Shown: positions 50,542 through 61,850 of the stretch, one piece after another | Position numbering within the stretch: the first letter of the stretch is position 1 | How the letters are laid out: each line of letters starts with the position of its first letter | Assembly (NCBI GenBank): GCA_021234155.1 | Contig: JAJEKV010000077.1 | Location: 270,424 to 334,423, forward strand | Source of the DNA: Isoetes taiwanensis | Lineage: Eukaryota; Streptophyta; Lycopodiopsida; Isoetales; Isoetaceae | Direction of reading: 5' to 3' | DNA: 64,000 nucleotides | The notes under the pieces: generated by a model | Told to the model about the DNA's origin: nothing | The model's database searches: none | What the model saw: only the letters and a program-made list of their open reading frames with translations | Translations under genes and position numbers: made by a program

Positions 50542-53250
50542 AGTCAAGATACAAATATTTTATTTTTGCATGTTATTTAACTATAGCTTATTAAGTCTCT
50601 TTTCTTTGCAAGCACCTAATGTAGCAAAGCTTGCATTGTCATTCAGTTGTAGACCAGTTGGCTGAATTATTGAAGTCTCAGTCATATCAATGCATGCATT
50701 GTCATCGAAGTCTCACTTATATCAATGAATGCATTCTTGGGCACATTTCAGTGTTTGAAATGATGCGGCCTAATTTATATTTGCAACTATTATTCATGCT
50801 TCATCTGCATTTCTACTTGCTCTAACCTTGAAGATCAAAGAACAACTTATTAGCGATTAGAATGATATGGCCGTATGTCTTTGGATCTCCTTGGATCTTC
50901 AGCGTTGCTTGCTTTTCAAATGTCATATTGCATTGCAAACATCTTAAACAACGAGAACTGAATGGTGTCAGCAACCCGTCAAGTAATAAAAAACCCATCA
51001 AGTAATGATATAGGTCTGTATTCTCATTACTTTTGACTCCCAACTACTTTTTCTCTAACCAAAATGCCCGTTCGATACTTACTGTCACCGATAAGTGCAG
51101 ATCAACAATTAGCGGAGGTGTATAGTAGCTAACATTTTTTGTGCAGTTGATTAAGAGATGCAAGCAAACAATGCATTTTCATTATATAAAAAAGCGGACA
51201 ATGGTAGAACAACGGGCTTTGTATTTGTAACAATTAAGTAACTCTAGCCAAAGCAAGTACTTTGCAAGGTGAGGTATCGGATTTATGTGGCATTGGCCTG
51301 GATATTCAAGCTCGATCACGATTCCAAAAGAGAGTCGCGGCAATCTTGTCGGTATTATCTTGAATCAAAACGAAAACTAAAATATCATTGGTTAATTCTA
51401 TTGGGTTTTGTGTTCAGAGTTGCTTTGTCCACAAATCTACCTGATCTGTTCGCGCAAACTCATTTGATGTACACATTATTACAACTCCATGCTTTCATGG
51501 GGTTTTTGTGTTTATTTCTTAAAGAAGGCAGGCAAGTTTGGCATTCAGGGATCTGAGCTAAAATGCAACTCCTTGCCTGGATTGACGATTCTCTTCAGAA
51601 GAAGCAAGTTATATATTTTAAGATTCTTGCATTCTTAGAGATTTTGAGAGTTTGGCAATTGAAGTTGGCTTATCCTCATTTGTTTTTATGGAGCAGTTTC
51701 CTGGATTTATGGTTCTTTCTCAAGTCTCTATTTTACATGTAATATTTCTATCATTGTTTCATGTGTTTTTTTTTTTTTTAGCGGCATGTTTTAATTTTTT
51801 CAGGCAAATTTTTTGGCTACCTTTGTAACCATTTTTATTTCTTGCAGGCAAATATATTAAGAAAATATTTCATTCCAAATCGTGGACTCATTGTTTTGCA
51901 AAATGTTAAACAAAAATTGCCCAATAACTCCATTTTTTTTTTTTTTTTAAACAGGTTAGAATTCTCCTTTTTTTTTGCATTCTTTTATGCCTTTTCCGCA
52001 TTTTGAGCGACATTCCTATGGGTTATAACTTTTTCTTGTGCTTGCTCCGATAAATGGCCGAATCCTGATGGGTTATAACTTTTTTCTTGTGCTTGCTCCG
52101 ATAAATGGCCGAATCCTGAACCACATTATGCAGCTTTGCATTCTACAAGTCTTCTTACAAGTTGTAGAATATGTGACCAATGCACCATCTGCTCTACACT
52201 CAAGAAGGAACTTGATCTTTGAGACTACCGCTATTTTCCTGGTAAGCTCCTCTTTGAGCATGCATGTCGATTTCCTACATTCTAAGTGAGGATCCTATGG
52301 AGCAAATCTTGCTCCTGTTATACAATTCATGCTTCTTGAGTGATACTTATCTTCTCTTTGTCATGTTTGATGATTGTTTTTCCATTGTAGCATTCTATCA
52401 CTATTTTGAACTACACCATATTCAGGGTTAAACTAAACCATAGAGGTTAAGAAGATAGATAACATTGTATTCTTTTGATGCCTAAGATTGCGGTTCTAAT
52501 AAAAAGCTCTTCCTATTCAGATCAAGTTCATGTTTATATGATTCTTAGACACGTGTCCATAAACTCAAGATCCATCTACATATGATTTGCATTGTTCTAG
52601 GTGATATAAATGGTTCACAAATGGATGCTTTTAATGGCTACAATATTTATACTATCATATATAGCTGCAAACACAAGCTCACAAGATGATAAACAGTTTA
52701 ATGCATGCTATGTGGGTGGCATAATTAGTTAATTAGCCATCATAATTAGCATTTTTGCTAATTTTGCTTTTGAGACTTTCTCTATCGGTTTGAAGTTGCC
52801 CCTTTTGGGATGGAACTTTTCCAAAGCGATACATGCAAGGATTTGTGGCAAAGGGTCCAATGCTCGAAACCACATTGTTGCAATGTAAGTGATTAGGTTG
52901 TATAACACAATGTCTGACTATTTGCCCTTTGCATAGCGGGCACACTTAAATACAATAATATCTAAAATTCATTACGTATTTGTTTGATTTACAAAAAAAT
53001 GTTTTTTTGAGGATCTTTGATAGGGCCTGAAACAACCATGCAGGGAGCCTATTTTTGAAGTTTCAACATGGTGAAACTCTTTGGTATGTTCAGATTTTTT
53101 TTTTCCTTCTTCCCAGGTCCTCTATATTGTTATTGTTTTCACATTAGAGTTAATAGAGAAGCCACCAGCCTACATGCTAGAACTTTATTATAATATTGTT
53201 GTGATCTTGGTGCTTTTAAAGTGAACGATGACTAATGATGATAATACGGT
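50542..53250. other. No recognised gene
   Basis: AT-rich with T-runs (for example near 51768 and 51930). Contains the perfect 50-bp duplication at 52019-52119 and short frames without family likeness (51269-51556, 52038-52289). Could be intronic DNA of the gene that contributed the TPP exon at 53.26 kb, but no other exon of that gene is identified. Confidence 0.4.
52019..52119 (+). repeat. 50-bp tandem duplication, near-perfect
   Basis: TGGGTTATAACTTTTTCTTG then TGCTTGCTCCGATAAATGGC then CGAATCCTGA occurs twice back to back; the second copy has one extra T in the T-run. The lack of divergence suggests a recent event. Confidence 0.97.
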
Positions 53251-53263
53251 GAAGGACAGATAA

Positions 53264-53341
53264 ATTACAATATTTTTAGACTATGATGGCACACTTTCAC
53301 CTATAGTTGATGATCCTGAACATGCGCTTATGTTAGAGGAG
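53264..53341 (+). pseudogene. Trehalose-6-phosphate phosphatase exon
   Basis: Reads [20 protein letters not shown] then ALMLEE, ending at a GAG|GTATTT donor. This is HAD phosphatase motif I (D-x-D-G-T, the nucleophile and acid/base aspartates) with the S-P-I-V-D-D-P signature of plant trehalose-6-phosphate phosphatases (TPP), which convert trehalose-6-phosphate to trehalose. The codon immediately before ATT is TAA in this frame, and no AG acceptor lies between it and the exon; upstream the frame still reads TVKDR, so TAA may replace a sense codon. No other TPP exon is found. A LINE tail begins 21 bp past the donor. A dead or partial gene is most likely. Confidence 0.72.
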
Positions 53342-53362
53342 GTATTTGTTAATTAAGAGTTT

Positions 53363-53391
53363 GAATAGAATAGAATAGAATAGAATAGAAA
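53363..53391 (+). repeat. GAATA pentanucleotide tail of LINE
   Basis: Nearly six GAATA units on the plus strand, (TATTC)n on the LINE strand, directly after GGGACATTAATTTC. It marks the element's 3' end. Confidence 0.95.
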
Positions 53392-53691
53392 TTAATGTCC
53401 CTTGTGCCCTCAGGCCCCTTGACTTATGTAGCATGGGCGAGCTCCCTGAAAGAGCGCTACTAGCACATCACGCTGATTTATTGTAGCCTTTTTTGAAGGC
53501 TTCCTTTTTTCTATTAGTACCAACACCCCGCTTTACATCGGGCGTCGTGGGTCGCGGCGATGGTCTTGTCGTTATCAATCGACTTTTAAGCGAACAATTT
53601 GTGTGGGTTTTATGAATCGCCTCTTGTGCGGTTCATATTACAAAACCTCTTTCTTTGTGTACTTCTCGATGTCGATCGTCATTTCCCTTGA

Positions 53692-53976
53692 TTAACGTCT
53701 GCCATGTCTCTCATTGTTTGTCCTTATCATCGGAATGTGTCTTTGTTGTCCCCATCTTATATTTACTGTATTTGTCTCGATGTCTCCGTATATCGGGCAC
53801 TCATTAATCATGTGATTCTCATCCTCCACTTCCCCAGTGTCACAGATTCTGCATATCCAGTACACCTTTTCTATTCCCCTCCATTTGTCCTTTTCAATTC
53901 TTAGATCATGACTCCCCATCCTAAATCTTGCCAGGATGTCTCTTCTGGACTTTCCTAGCAGGTTATCTCGGTACAT
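53692..53976 (-). pseudogene. LINE ORF2 C-terminal zinc-binding domain
   Basis: Reads LGKSRRDILARFRMGSHDLR, then WICRICDTGEVEDENHMINE and CPIY. The pattern R-F-R-x-G-S-H-x-L, C-x2-C-x(6-10)-E-D-E-x-H-x-x-x-E-C-P-x-Y is typical of the end of plant and animal LINE ORF2 proteins. Only this terminal part is present; it is the C-terminus of the LINE at 53.4-56.2 kb. Confidence 0.75.
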
Positions 53977-54685
53977 CTGCTATCCTATCTGGCTGCTACG
54001 GATTGAAGGCCGTCATGAGCGAGTGTCTTGGGTCCTGTGTTTTTGCAGCCATGCTTTTTGTAGCTCTATCGCCCATTCTTCATTCCACTTCCCTTCGTTT
54101 ATTATGTAACTTCATTCATTCCCATTTGTGCGGTAGATTTCCGCCGCCCATTGTTTCAATTTGCTGTCCAGGACTTTTCCGAACCATTTTGCGAAGATCG
54201 AGCTCACCATTATTGTCTTTTAGTTTCCGGGTTCCTGTCTGCTTCCCCCCTTGTGTAGAGGTATGACCCTGTTATATGTCCACCGTGCGGAGCCCTCGTA
54301 TGTATTATGCCATTAAAATGTGGGTGACTTGTTCCCCTATTGCTTTTTTTTTTTTAGTAACTCCACTTTTTAGTCCATAGAGATCCGGGCTTTGTGATTG
54401 GCCATCATGTTTAGCTATCATTACTTCTGTATCTTTGAAGCGCGGTTTATCCATATTCCTTGCGGTGTTGGTATTGGCATTTGGGATGCCCCAGATCTCG
54501 TATAATTTCTCCGTATTTCTCCCATCCAGAACAGCGCCTCCAATAGTGTCCTGCTTATTCTCGGTTTTCATATTCCTACCTCCCTTCCTTTTAAATCCCT
54601 TCGAAATTTCGGGTTGCCTTTTCGGCAATTTGGCGAGACCCCATTGGTGTTAGTAACAAGTTTTTTATTCGTTTAACTTCAAGTC

Positions 54686-55243
54686 TTAGGTATGTCGCTC
54701 TTTACATACGTCGCCTCCTTTCCTATATGCTTTGACCTTTCTTTTTTGCTCCCTGCATTCCTCATCATACCATACAGAGGCCTTAAAAGCATTGCTCTTC
54801 CTGGGTCTCTTTCTTTTTTTCTGAATATCTCTGTTGCCCTCTAACCATAATGTCATTAAGGATGTTCTTGTTTTCATCACCTTATGCTTCCCCCATTCCC
54901 ATTTTCCCATTTCTGCCATGACCGATTGTATGAATGTATCTGTATACTTTTCCTGAAATTTCTCTCTCTCCTTTTCCTGTGTGTTATCAACTTGTGTTGG
55001 CTCGCCCCCTTTGAGTGTTAACTGTATGGGTCTGTGGCTTTCTCTTTTCCCAGTCGGCCATTCTAGTAGCATAAATCCTGCGACGATTTCCACTGCTTGG
55101 CCATTCATAATCACATAATCCACTATACTCTTCCCGTGTGTATTCTGGCTCGTGAAATTCCATGATCTTCCCCATTTTTGTACCCCATTAGCTATGATGA
55201 CCCCTGTCGCTGTTTGACAGTTGTATGTAATTCCTGATTTCAA
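54686..55243 (-). pseudogene. LINE endonuclease, C-terminal half
   Basis: A 185-codon frame, the longest in the window. It contains TGVIIANGVQKWGRSWNFTS, HGKSIVDYVIMNGQAV and GKRESHRPIQLTLKGGE. These match the late blocks of apurinic-type LINE endonucleases (x-x-S-x-V-D-Y-x-I, and S-D-H-x-P-I where the H is catalytic; here S-H-R-P-I, so the D-H order is altered). The second half is charged (KKRKRPRKSNAFKASVWYDE), the usual linker before the RT. The endonuclease N-terminus (G-D-F-N block) is not found upstream. Confidence 0.75.
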
Positions 55244-55599
55244 AATTTAGGGGAACTATGTGCAGAGCTGCATATTAATAGCCAAGACCCTCTTGCAAAT
55301 TTAGGGCAAAGTAAGCTTTTTTATCGTCATCATTTGCATGTGTTCATTTCAATTTCTGATCTACTAGAATCATTCTTCTCTTAATACTTACTAATTTTAT
55401 GGTTCGAACCACACAATGTAGAGTACGATAATTATTGGCATGTTGCATATTCCTTAAGCTACGCCTTGACAAATTCACAAGTGGACTATATTTATTCTCT
55501 GGACACACACGAAACTCAAAAGGATGCAGATTTGGTTTCATATACTGTTGTATTAATGGTTTTGTATAGGATCAGAAAATATGATTTGAATATGTTATG

Positions 55600-56223
55600 T
55601 TCTATAGCACCTTGATCCCACTCCTCAGTCTGGACCTCATGTGCCGTATCCGTTCCCTTGCTGCCATCCCTGAGTGCCAGATTTATGTGTCTTGCTCGTT
55701 CCCTCCATTGGCCCGAGCACACTGCTTTGAAAATTATGCTTCGATGCTCTTTGAAAACCGCCTCTATTACCTCTGCGATAACTTCGATATGTGTCTTTGT
55801 TAGGTTTCTCACGCTGCCCTATCAACCTAACATCATGTTTAATCCTATTCTGCTCCTCAAATTCCATGATGTGCAGTTTTATTCTATCAAAGGATTCTCA
55901 TGCATCTAACTCAACATTTATCTTTTCTAAATCAACCAACCTCTGCATGATCTTGGCCTTCACTTCTTCGATTTCGTCTATCCTCCGTTGCACCTTCTCA
56001 CTTGTCCTCTAGACCCCTTGCACCCGGTTTCCATGTTGGATATGGCTATCTTGTTGCGATTAAATTCGTTTCCGCCCGCCATTATTAAGTCGTCCATGCT
56101 TGGGATCCCGGCTTCCAATTGCTGTTCATCGAGCTAAGAAGTCCTTGAGGTCTGTGGGCTTACTTACTTGCTCTGCTTTGCATCCCCCCTCTTCTGTTGG
56201 CTGAGACTGATTTGATCTGCCAT
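55600..56223 (-). pseudogene. LINE ORF1 remains
   Basis: Starts MADQISLSQQKRGDAKQSK, then MDDLIMAGGNEFNRNKIAIS, then a coiled-coil-like part (EKVQRRIDEIEEVKAKIMQR then LVDLEKINVELDA), then IKLHIMEFEEQNRIKHDVRL and, in another frame, VIAEVIEAVFKEHRS. Coiled coil followed by an RRM-like region is the usual layout of L1-type ORF1 RNA-binding proteins. Two stops near the start and at least two frameshifts. Confidence 0.6.
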
Positions 56224-57233
56224 CGGGCCTTGGACACAATTTCAATGGCGAATTCCTCCGACTGGCTATGATAGAGCTTTCCTCTTTGTATCACCGCATT
56301 CCCCTTCATTACAATATATGTCGTCTCCCAAACGGTACCTTATTTGAAAAACTGAAGCAGAATCCGAATTAGTCATAATTATTCTACCCACCTCTAAGCA
56401 TGATCTAATTTGCTGTTTATAAATCTCGTCCACTTTTATGCATAATCTCGTCCGTTTTTATGCATGTACTCTGGTATTTAATGATTCCAGCGGGGTCATG
56501 GTCCTGTCTTTGTGAGATGCTTTCGATTAGGTGGGTTTTACCTTACCATTCTGATTGATTGGATGGGGGTGACCCTCTCTGTGCTAATTTAGGTTTCTGA
56601 TAGATAACTACCATATATAGATAAGTATAGATAAATATTGATAAATATTCTTGTCATTTTGGTGACCCAGGCACCAGTTGAAGAGTCGGGCCCTCGCCAT
56701 CCGGGACGACAAGAGTTGTACTCCTCGATGCGTAGCATAGCCCACTCTCCTTTTTGACGATATCTCATTTGTCTTATATCATTCCTCCTGACTTATGATC
56801 TAGGGTCCCCCATAGCCCTATTGTCAGTCAGAAATTGAGTTTTTGGTGGTCCAGAGTACCAGCTGTTGGGTCTAGCCCTCGCTATCGGTGTCTGCGGCAA
56901 AGGCCCTCACTTGTCTCGTATCTTGTTCCGTCCACCTTTTTACTCTTTTATCTATATTCAGGTTTCATCCTTCGAGCATCCTCGTTCGGATATCCTTTTT
57001 TTGCGTTCCTTGTCAAGGTACGCATTATTTGTTTGCTTAGACATGTGGCGTATATTCTAGTGTTATTCATATTCATTAGTCGGATCGTAAGTTAATTGGA
57101 TGTTTGTGTTTTCAGGTGTCGGGTCATATAGGAGTATTAAATCATCTTGTTATTTTTTTTTTTTTTTGATTGTTATTATTATCTTATCTTATCGCATCTA
57201 TTCAAATGGTACTTCTGGCGTCATCTGGTTCAT

Positions 57234-57991
57234 TCAGGCAACTCCCGACCTCAAATTTCGACGGTTTATCCTCCTCTTCGTCCAGCCACCTACAATCTTC
57301 CTTGCATGCTTTCCCTTTCTTACGTAACTATTGATGTATTTTCGTCCGGGAAGAGTGCTAGTAGAACTACACTTAGAGTCTGGTTCATCCGCATTTAAAG
57401 CTATAAAAATCCTACTTATTTCCCACAAAGTTACTACAAAAACTTAAATATCGTGTCGGATAATATACATTTTGCTTAGAGAACTAGTGCTTTCGAGAGG
57501 ACATTTGGGGCGTGATAAGAAGCAAGGATTCATAACTTTAAAAAAGAAAAACAAAACAAAAAGAAAAAAACGGCCTTGGTTTCTCCCATTTCTTCATGCC
57601 ACTTTACTATTCATTTCTCATCCTTTCACTTACACGCCTTCACGCGTAGAGGTTTCCCCAATTTTCTTTTCGTTTCAACTTTTCTAGCCAATAAGGGCTC
57701 TGCAAATATACTTTTCGTAGGGTTAGTCTCTCGCGACAATTTACACAAAATTTTCCAAAAGTTAAGCCTATCGGAAATCATGCTTGTAGCTATCCAATTT
57801 TCTCGTATTCCCAGTTCAGTTGCGGCCGGTTTAACAACTTCGTTACTAAACTTCTTATCCGCTTTTCTAACATAATCATTCTTGTCCGCCAGTACCCTTA
57901 TAATTTCCAGCAATCGGAGATTGTAGCCCATATCTTTCATCGTCTGTGCATGATGGACTCTATCACAAAAGAGGCAGTGCACCGGCCGCAA
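57234..57991 (-). other. Minus-strand coding-like stretch, unrecognised
   Basis: The frame 57626-57991 (121 codons) reads RPVHCLFCDRVHHAQTMKDM then LRLLEIIRVLADKNDYVRKA and ELGIRENWIATSMISDRLNF. C-x2-C with a following H-H could be a zinc-binding start. Downstream, 57234-57428 reads EISRIFIALNADEPDSKCSS and a basic tail (KRRINRRNLRSG). The two may be parts of one decayed transposon gene, since they are adjacent to LINE DNA. No family named. Confidence 0.35.
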
Positions 57992-57999
57992 TTACGATA

Positions 58000-58800
58000 G
58001 TTGAGTTACTTGCCCCTCTCTATAATTCTTTTTACAAGTATTATGGGTTTTGTTTTTAAGGTTGAATATCAACCATTGATCCTCGGCATATCCCAAGCAT
58101 CATACCAAATCAATAGCTAACATTGTTTTCCCCAAACAAAAAGCTTTGCCACCTTCTAAGGTCGATTTCAAGCATGCAAACATTTAATTTTACCATCCAT
58201 TAAATTCACAGCCTTTGCATTGACCATGATATTCATATCAAAAGCTTTGTACATTAGCAACTCTTACTTATTCACATTCCAACACAATAGATTACAGCAT
58301 GTACAATGGATCACACAAAAACATATCTACAACCTTCCAAAACGTCCCTATTCTCCTATGTTCCTCTTCTTCGAGCACCTAATGATAACTATCTCAAAGC
58401 AGACAACTAGATCCAACATTTACATAGGAACAAAACAGACAGGTCATCAACAGCTATGCACATCAGTTCCATGAAGAATGAAAGACCAAAGCAAAGCCAA
58501 AATCAAATTCCATCCACAAAATTCCATCCAATCTTCGGGTTTTCCACTTAGATGGGAATATAACATAAATGGTACAGAGATGTCAAGAACGACTCGACAT
58601 CACTTCCATAAACAACCGAAAACCGGAAGGCATCGATTGAAGCTTGCCCGCAGGGACTGCCTATGAAACGGAGATACAATAATCGAAAGCAAACATGGCT
58701 TCTAAGCCATTTCGAACACCGTCGGGAGCTGCACGAAACTCCCCTTTTCCACCCAGCATGCAAATTGATGGTCTCATAGCGAGGAAAATTTTAAGGGACC
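58000..58800. other. No recognised gene
   Basis: AT-rich. A plus frame at 58220-58474 and a 58548-58763 minus frame are open without family likeness. Confidence 0.4.
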
Positions 58801-59540
58801 TATAATTTTGTATAAGTATAATGAATTGGCCATTCCTTGTAAAATATGCCCCCAAAAGCGTAGCCTGAACTGGCCATTTTTCCTATTTTTTTCTAATGTG
58901 GCTGTAACCCAATTGGCAATTTTTGAACCAAATACCTAATAATGTTTAGCTCAAATGGCGATTTTTAGCTAGATTCTTATTAAATATAAAGCTAGTTGCC
59001 CAAACATAAAGAAGTCGCTATCCTATATAAATGTGTTAAGTTACATATTGTATGAATTTGAATTCATACCCTATGTATTTCAATAATGCCTGATTCTTTG
59101 GTAGGGAGAATCGTAAATCGGATGCCGGAGTCTTCATAAAGAGGAATGAAAAGTGCCTCGACATTTGATTTTTCAAAAGAGCGTGATTATTCTTAGTTGG
59201 TAGATATATTTAGAAATAAAAACTTCTAATAATGTTGGCCCCCCATAAGTGACGAATTTATTAGGGGGCCTCTTAATGAGTTATTTGGCGAACTTAAGGC
59301 ATTACGAGTTTGGCCAAGTGGCCTAAATGGCCATTCCATAAGCATATCTAGTTCTCACTTGGGACTAAATTGGCCCCAAAGTCGATACCACTCCAATTGG
59401 CAAACATCTAATTGGCCATTCTAATGTCGTAATAGGTAATAAAGTGCCACAAAATGGCGAATCTGCGGTGTAGTCGTAGGTAAGGCATCCTACTCAAGCC
59501 GGCCGTTTTTTGCCCTGAACCTGTAATTTGGCCAAATGGC
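58801..59540 (+). other. Region dense in TGGCCA/AATTGGC words
   Basis: AATTGGCCATTC occurs near 58825 and 59412, AACTGGCCATTTTT near 58867, CAATTGGCAATTTTT near 58912, AAATGGCGATTTTT near 58955, TTGGCCAAGTGGCC near 59312, AAATGGCCATTCC near 59327, CCAATTGGCAAAC near 59394 and TTTGGCCAAATGGCC near 59524. The spacing is irregular. It is not coding. Possibly a decayed satellite or a protein-binding array. Confidence 0.45.
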
Positions 59541-59987
59541 CCGCCGGGGCCACTAAAATTTTCACTGCTCGCAAGGTAGGCCGATCACATGATGTCTCCG
59601 AATTTTCCATATTCAGACATTGCACGTGGCATAAAAACTTCAAAAACTTTCCTTCAATAACAACTAAACGCCATTAAGTTGCTCAAATTGGTCAAAAGAT
59701 ATGATTCCTAATACGGTATTGGGATTAAATCTTAGCCCTCACATGGCGACTCTCACAATACCAAACTAAAACATTGGAAGTTTATGAGAGACCATCAAAA
59801 TCTTGTGTAGAATACATTCCAGACATGCCCACCTTGCACTATATCCTAACTAGTTACTATGTCTAGCATTGTTGGGCAATGCTATAAGTGAAGTTAGTTG
59901 CCCATCTTTGGTGGGCATTCCATGTGAAGAATGGAGTGTTAGGAAGTATCTTCGATGGGCATTCCATGTGAAGAGTAGAGAATACAT

Positions 59988-60437
59988 AATAACTAACACA
60001 TAACTACCATTGACATTAATAAATATAACCATTGGATCCAACACATTTAAATTAAAATCCCCCTTAAACCCCCTTTGGTTTGGGTGCATATTCACACGGG
60101 GGGTGACTCCGGGCATCGAGAGCTGTCGGATTGGCATATTCGCCCCTTATTCCTTAATCTACACCGTACGTAAAGTTCCTCATTTGTGGGGTATGCAAGT
60201 ACAAGATTTGCTATCTTTGTATAATAAGATTAGCAAAATACTATAAGATTTCAAACCGAATACTATATGGTGTTGATTTAAATGCGTGCAAAAAAATATT
60301 ATGAGGGCTCTGCCCCTCGTCACCCCCTCGTGTGAATATGCACCCAAACCAAAGGGGTTTAAGGGGATTTTAATTTAAATGTGTTGGATCCAATGGTTAT
60401 ATTTATTAATGTCAATGGTAGTTATGTGTTGGTTATT
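59988..60437. mobile_element. MITE-like element with ~119-bp inverted arms
   Basis: The left arm 59988-60106 and right arm 60319-60437 are reverse complements at more than 90% identity (AATAACYAACACATAACTAC through GGATCCAACACATTTAAATT to GGTTTGGGTGCATATTCACA C). The 212-bp core matches window positions 1-167. The termini ATAACYAACAC are flanked by TA on both sides, a possible 2-bp target duplication, but this is not decisive. No coding content. Confidence 0.85.
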
Positions 60438-60449
60438 ATACTAAAAAAT

Positions 60450-60472
60450 TTTTTGGCCCTTCGGGCCATAAA
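60450..60472. repeat. Hairpin GGCCC-TTC-GGGCC in A/T context
   Basis: AAAAATTTTTTGGCCC then TTC then GGGCCATAAAAAAAA. A 5-bp GC stem with a UUCG-type closing and flanking T/A runs, just outside the MITE-like element. It could be a Helitron-type terminal hairpin or a transcript hairpin; no CTRR is found at the right place. Confidence 0.5.
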
Positions 60473-61620
60473 AAAAACAGAGCGATGAGAATATAAAAGA
60501 CACTTAAAACATAAAGATAGTGTAGGGTTGCATCTTGAACCTTGGAATCGAAATATGCACTAAGGATTTAATATTTGAAGTGTACTAGATAACCATCGTT
60601 TAAATATTTAGAAGCTCACCTTTTAGAAACTTCTTCAAATACATTAGCTTGAACATTAAAAGGCTCAACCGAGAAGATTAACTAATCTAGTAGGTTAACC
60701 AACGAAACAAAGGGTATAGCAAAATCTGCAACGACTATACTCGGAGGGATGCTTCTAAGAGAATTTATATTTCAAGGCTTTACAATGAATCTGACCAAAT
60801 AACATTGTTTCCTCATCTAAATTGATCATTTGGCTTCCCGTGGTAACCGATGGTGAGGTTTTGACAAGCATCTAGCAATCATCGCTTTACATACATGATA
60901 ATAGAATAACGATAATATGGTAATGGCTAGAGTTATATTTGTTAGTTTTGGATCGGATACGAATATTGAACAACACTTCTCAAATATAAGCCATAATCAC
61001 GCATGGCGGTTTGATAACCGGAACCATATTCCACGTTTTAAAATTAAATAGACAAAGAGCTCACACTTGAATCTTCTTGGGACCATGGACCTTGAATCCT
61101 CAACACCTGCAAGATCAAATTAGATCTTCACAACACAAACCGGTTGTTGCAACTAGCACTACCTTTTCAACCGCTGGGTTATTTATGCCCGCACTTTCAA
61201 TTTGCATCGTGTCTTTTGGAAAGATTCTTCTCTAGGACCATTCTTACGAATACGTAGACTAAACACCATAACATTAATGAGATTGAAAAATTGATAAGCT
61301 TATAAAAGTATGCAATCCAAACCATTATTGAACATCGTGAAAGAAAAGCACTTACTTGGGAGATTGAAACGTTATAGCTTTAGGTGCGGCGAGGTCTTGC
61401 TTATCTTCATGAACATTGTGACCAAGATAATACAATGATGTAAAGGCTGCCAACATTTTGGGAAAAAGCCGTGTAAGAAGAGATTTATTTACCACTTACT
61501 AATGGAATTTGGAAGAAGAGCTTAATGTCGAGATGATGTGGATCTTAGGAGCTAGAGATATGGTGATTCCTTCATCCAAATAATGCCTTAAAGCAAAATG
61601 GGCACCGGGTGGGCTTGCAA
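60473..61620. other. No recognised gene
   Basis: AT-rich with many stops on both strands. Nothing recognised. Confidence 0.45.
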
Positions 61621-61629
61621 GCAAGGCCG

Positions 61630-61850
61630 CTTCCATATCCATATCCGGGTATGTGTAGATAGAAGCAGACAACCTTACGGGGTTCATGACCTTTGGCATC
61701 ATTATGATGGCGCTGTATTGGGAAATGGAAGCAAACCCCTGGTGACATTGAAGAGTTGGTGCGAGATGGCTCTGGTGTGCACAAGAGCTTCAGCAGAAGA
61801 TCGACCCAAGATGAAGGATGTGGTAAGAATGCGGGGAAAAGAAAAGATGG
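61630..61850 (+). pseudogene. Receptor-like protein kinase C-terminal fragment
   Basis: In one frame SISGYV-x-IEADNLTGFMT leads to FGIIMMALYWEMEANPW, matching kinase subdomains VIII-X (G-Y-x-A-P-E-Y ... S-F-G-I-I-M-M-E). After a frameshift, WCEMALVCTRASAEDRPKMK then DVVRM matches subdomain XI of plant LRR receptor-like kinases (A-L-x-C-T-x-x-x-A-E-D-R-P-x-M-x-x-V-V-x-M, with the invariant R). The APE motif is destroyed, a stop lies after the GYV, and no N-terminal kinase lobe is seen upstream. It is a relic. Confidence 0.65.

Larger units (their letters stand above)
53363..56223 (-). mobile_element. LINE with pentamer tail, RT palm deleted
   Basis: The minus-strand order is as expected for a two-ORF LINE: ORF1 remains (56223-55600), endonuclease C-terminal part (55243-54690), RT N-terminal and finger parts (54628-54150), C-terminal Cys/His domain (53976-53690), 3' UTR, and a tail of (TTCTA)n at 53363-53391. 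The RT finger motif near 54240-54150 (VIPLHKGGSRQEPGN then WFGKVLDSKLKQWAAE) is followed almost at once by the C-terminal domain, so the palm with F-V-D and Y-A-D-D is missing. The N-terminal half of the endonuclease is also missing. Multiple frameshifts. It was inserted in the intron after the TPP exon. Confidence 0.85.

Noticed and set aside
53704..54653. Plus-strand frames opposite the LINE (for example 53928-54266)
   Set aside because: These are shadows of the minus-strand LINE coding sequence.
60450..60472. Helitron 3' end at the GGCCC-TTC-GGGCC hairpin
   Set aside because: No CTRR about 10 nt after the hairpin on either strand and no A/T insertion signature.
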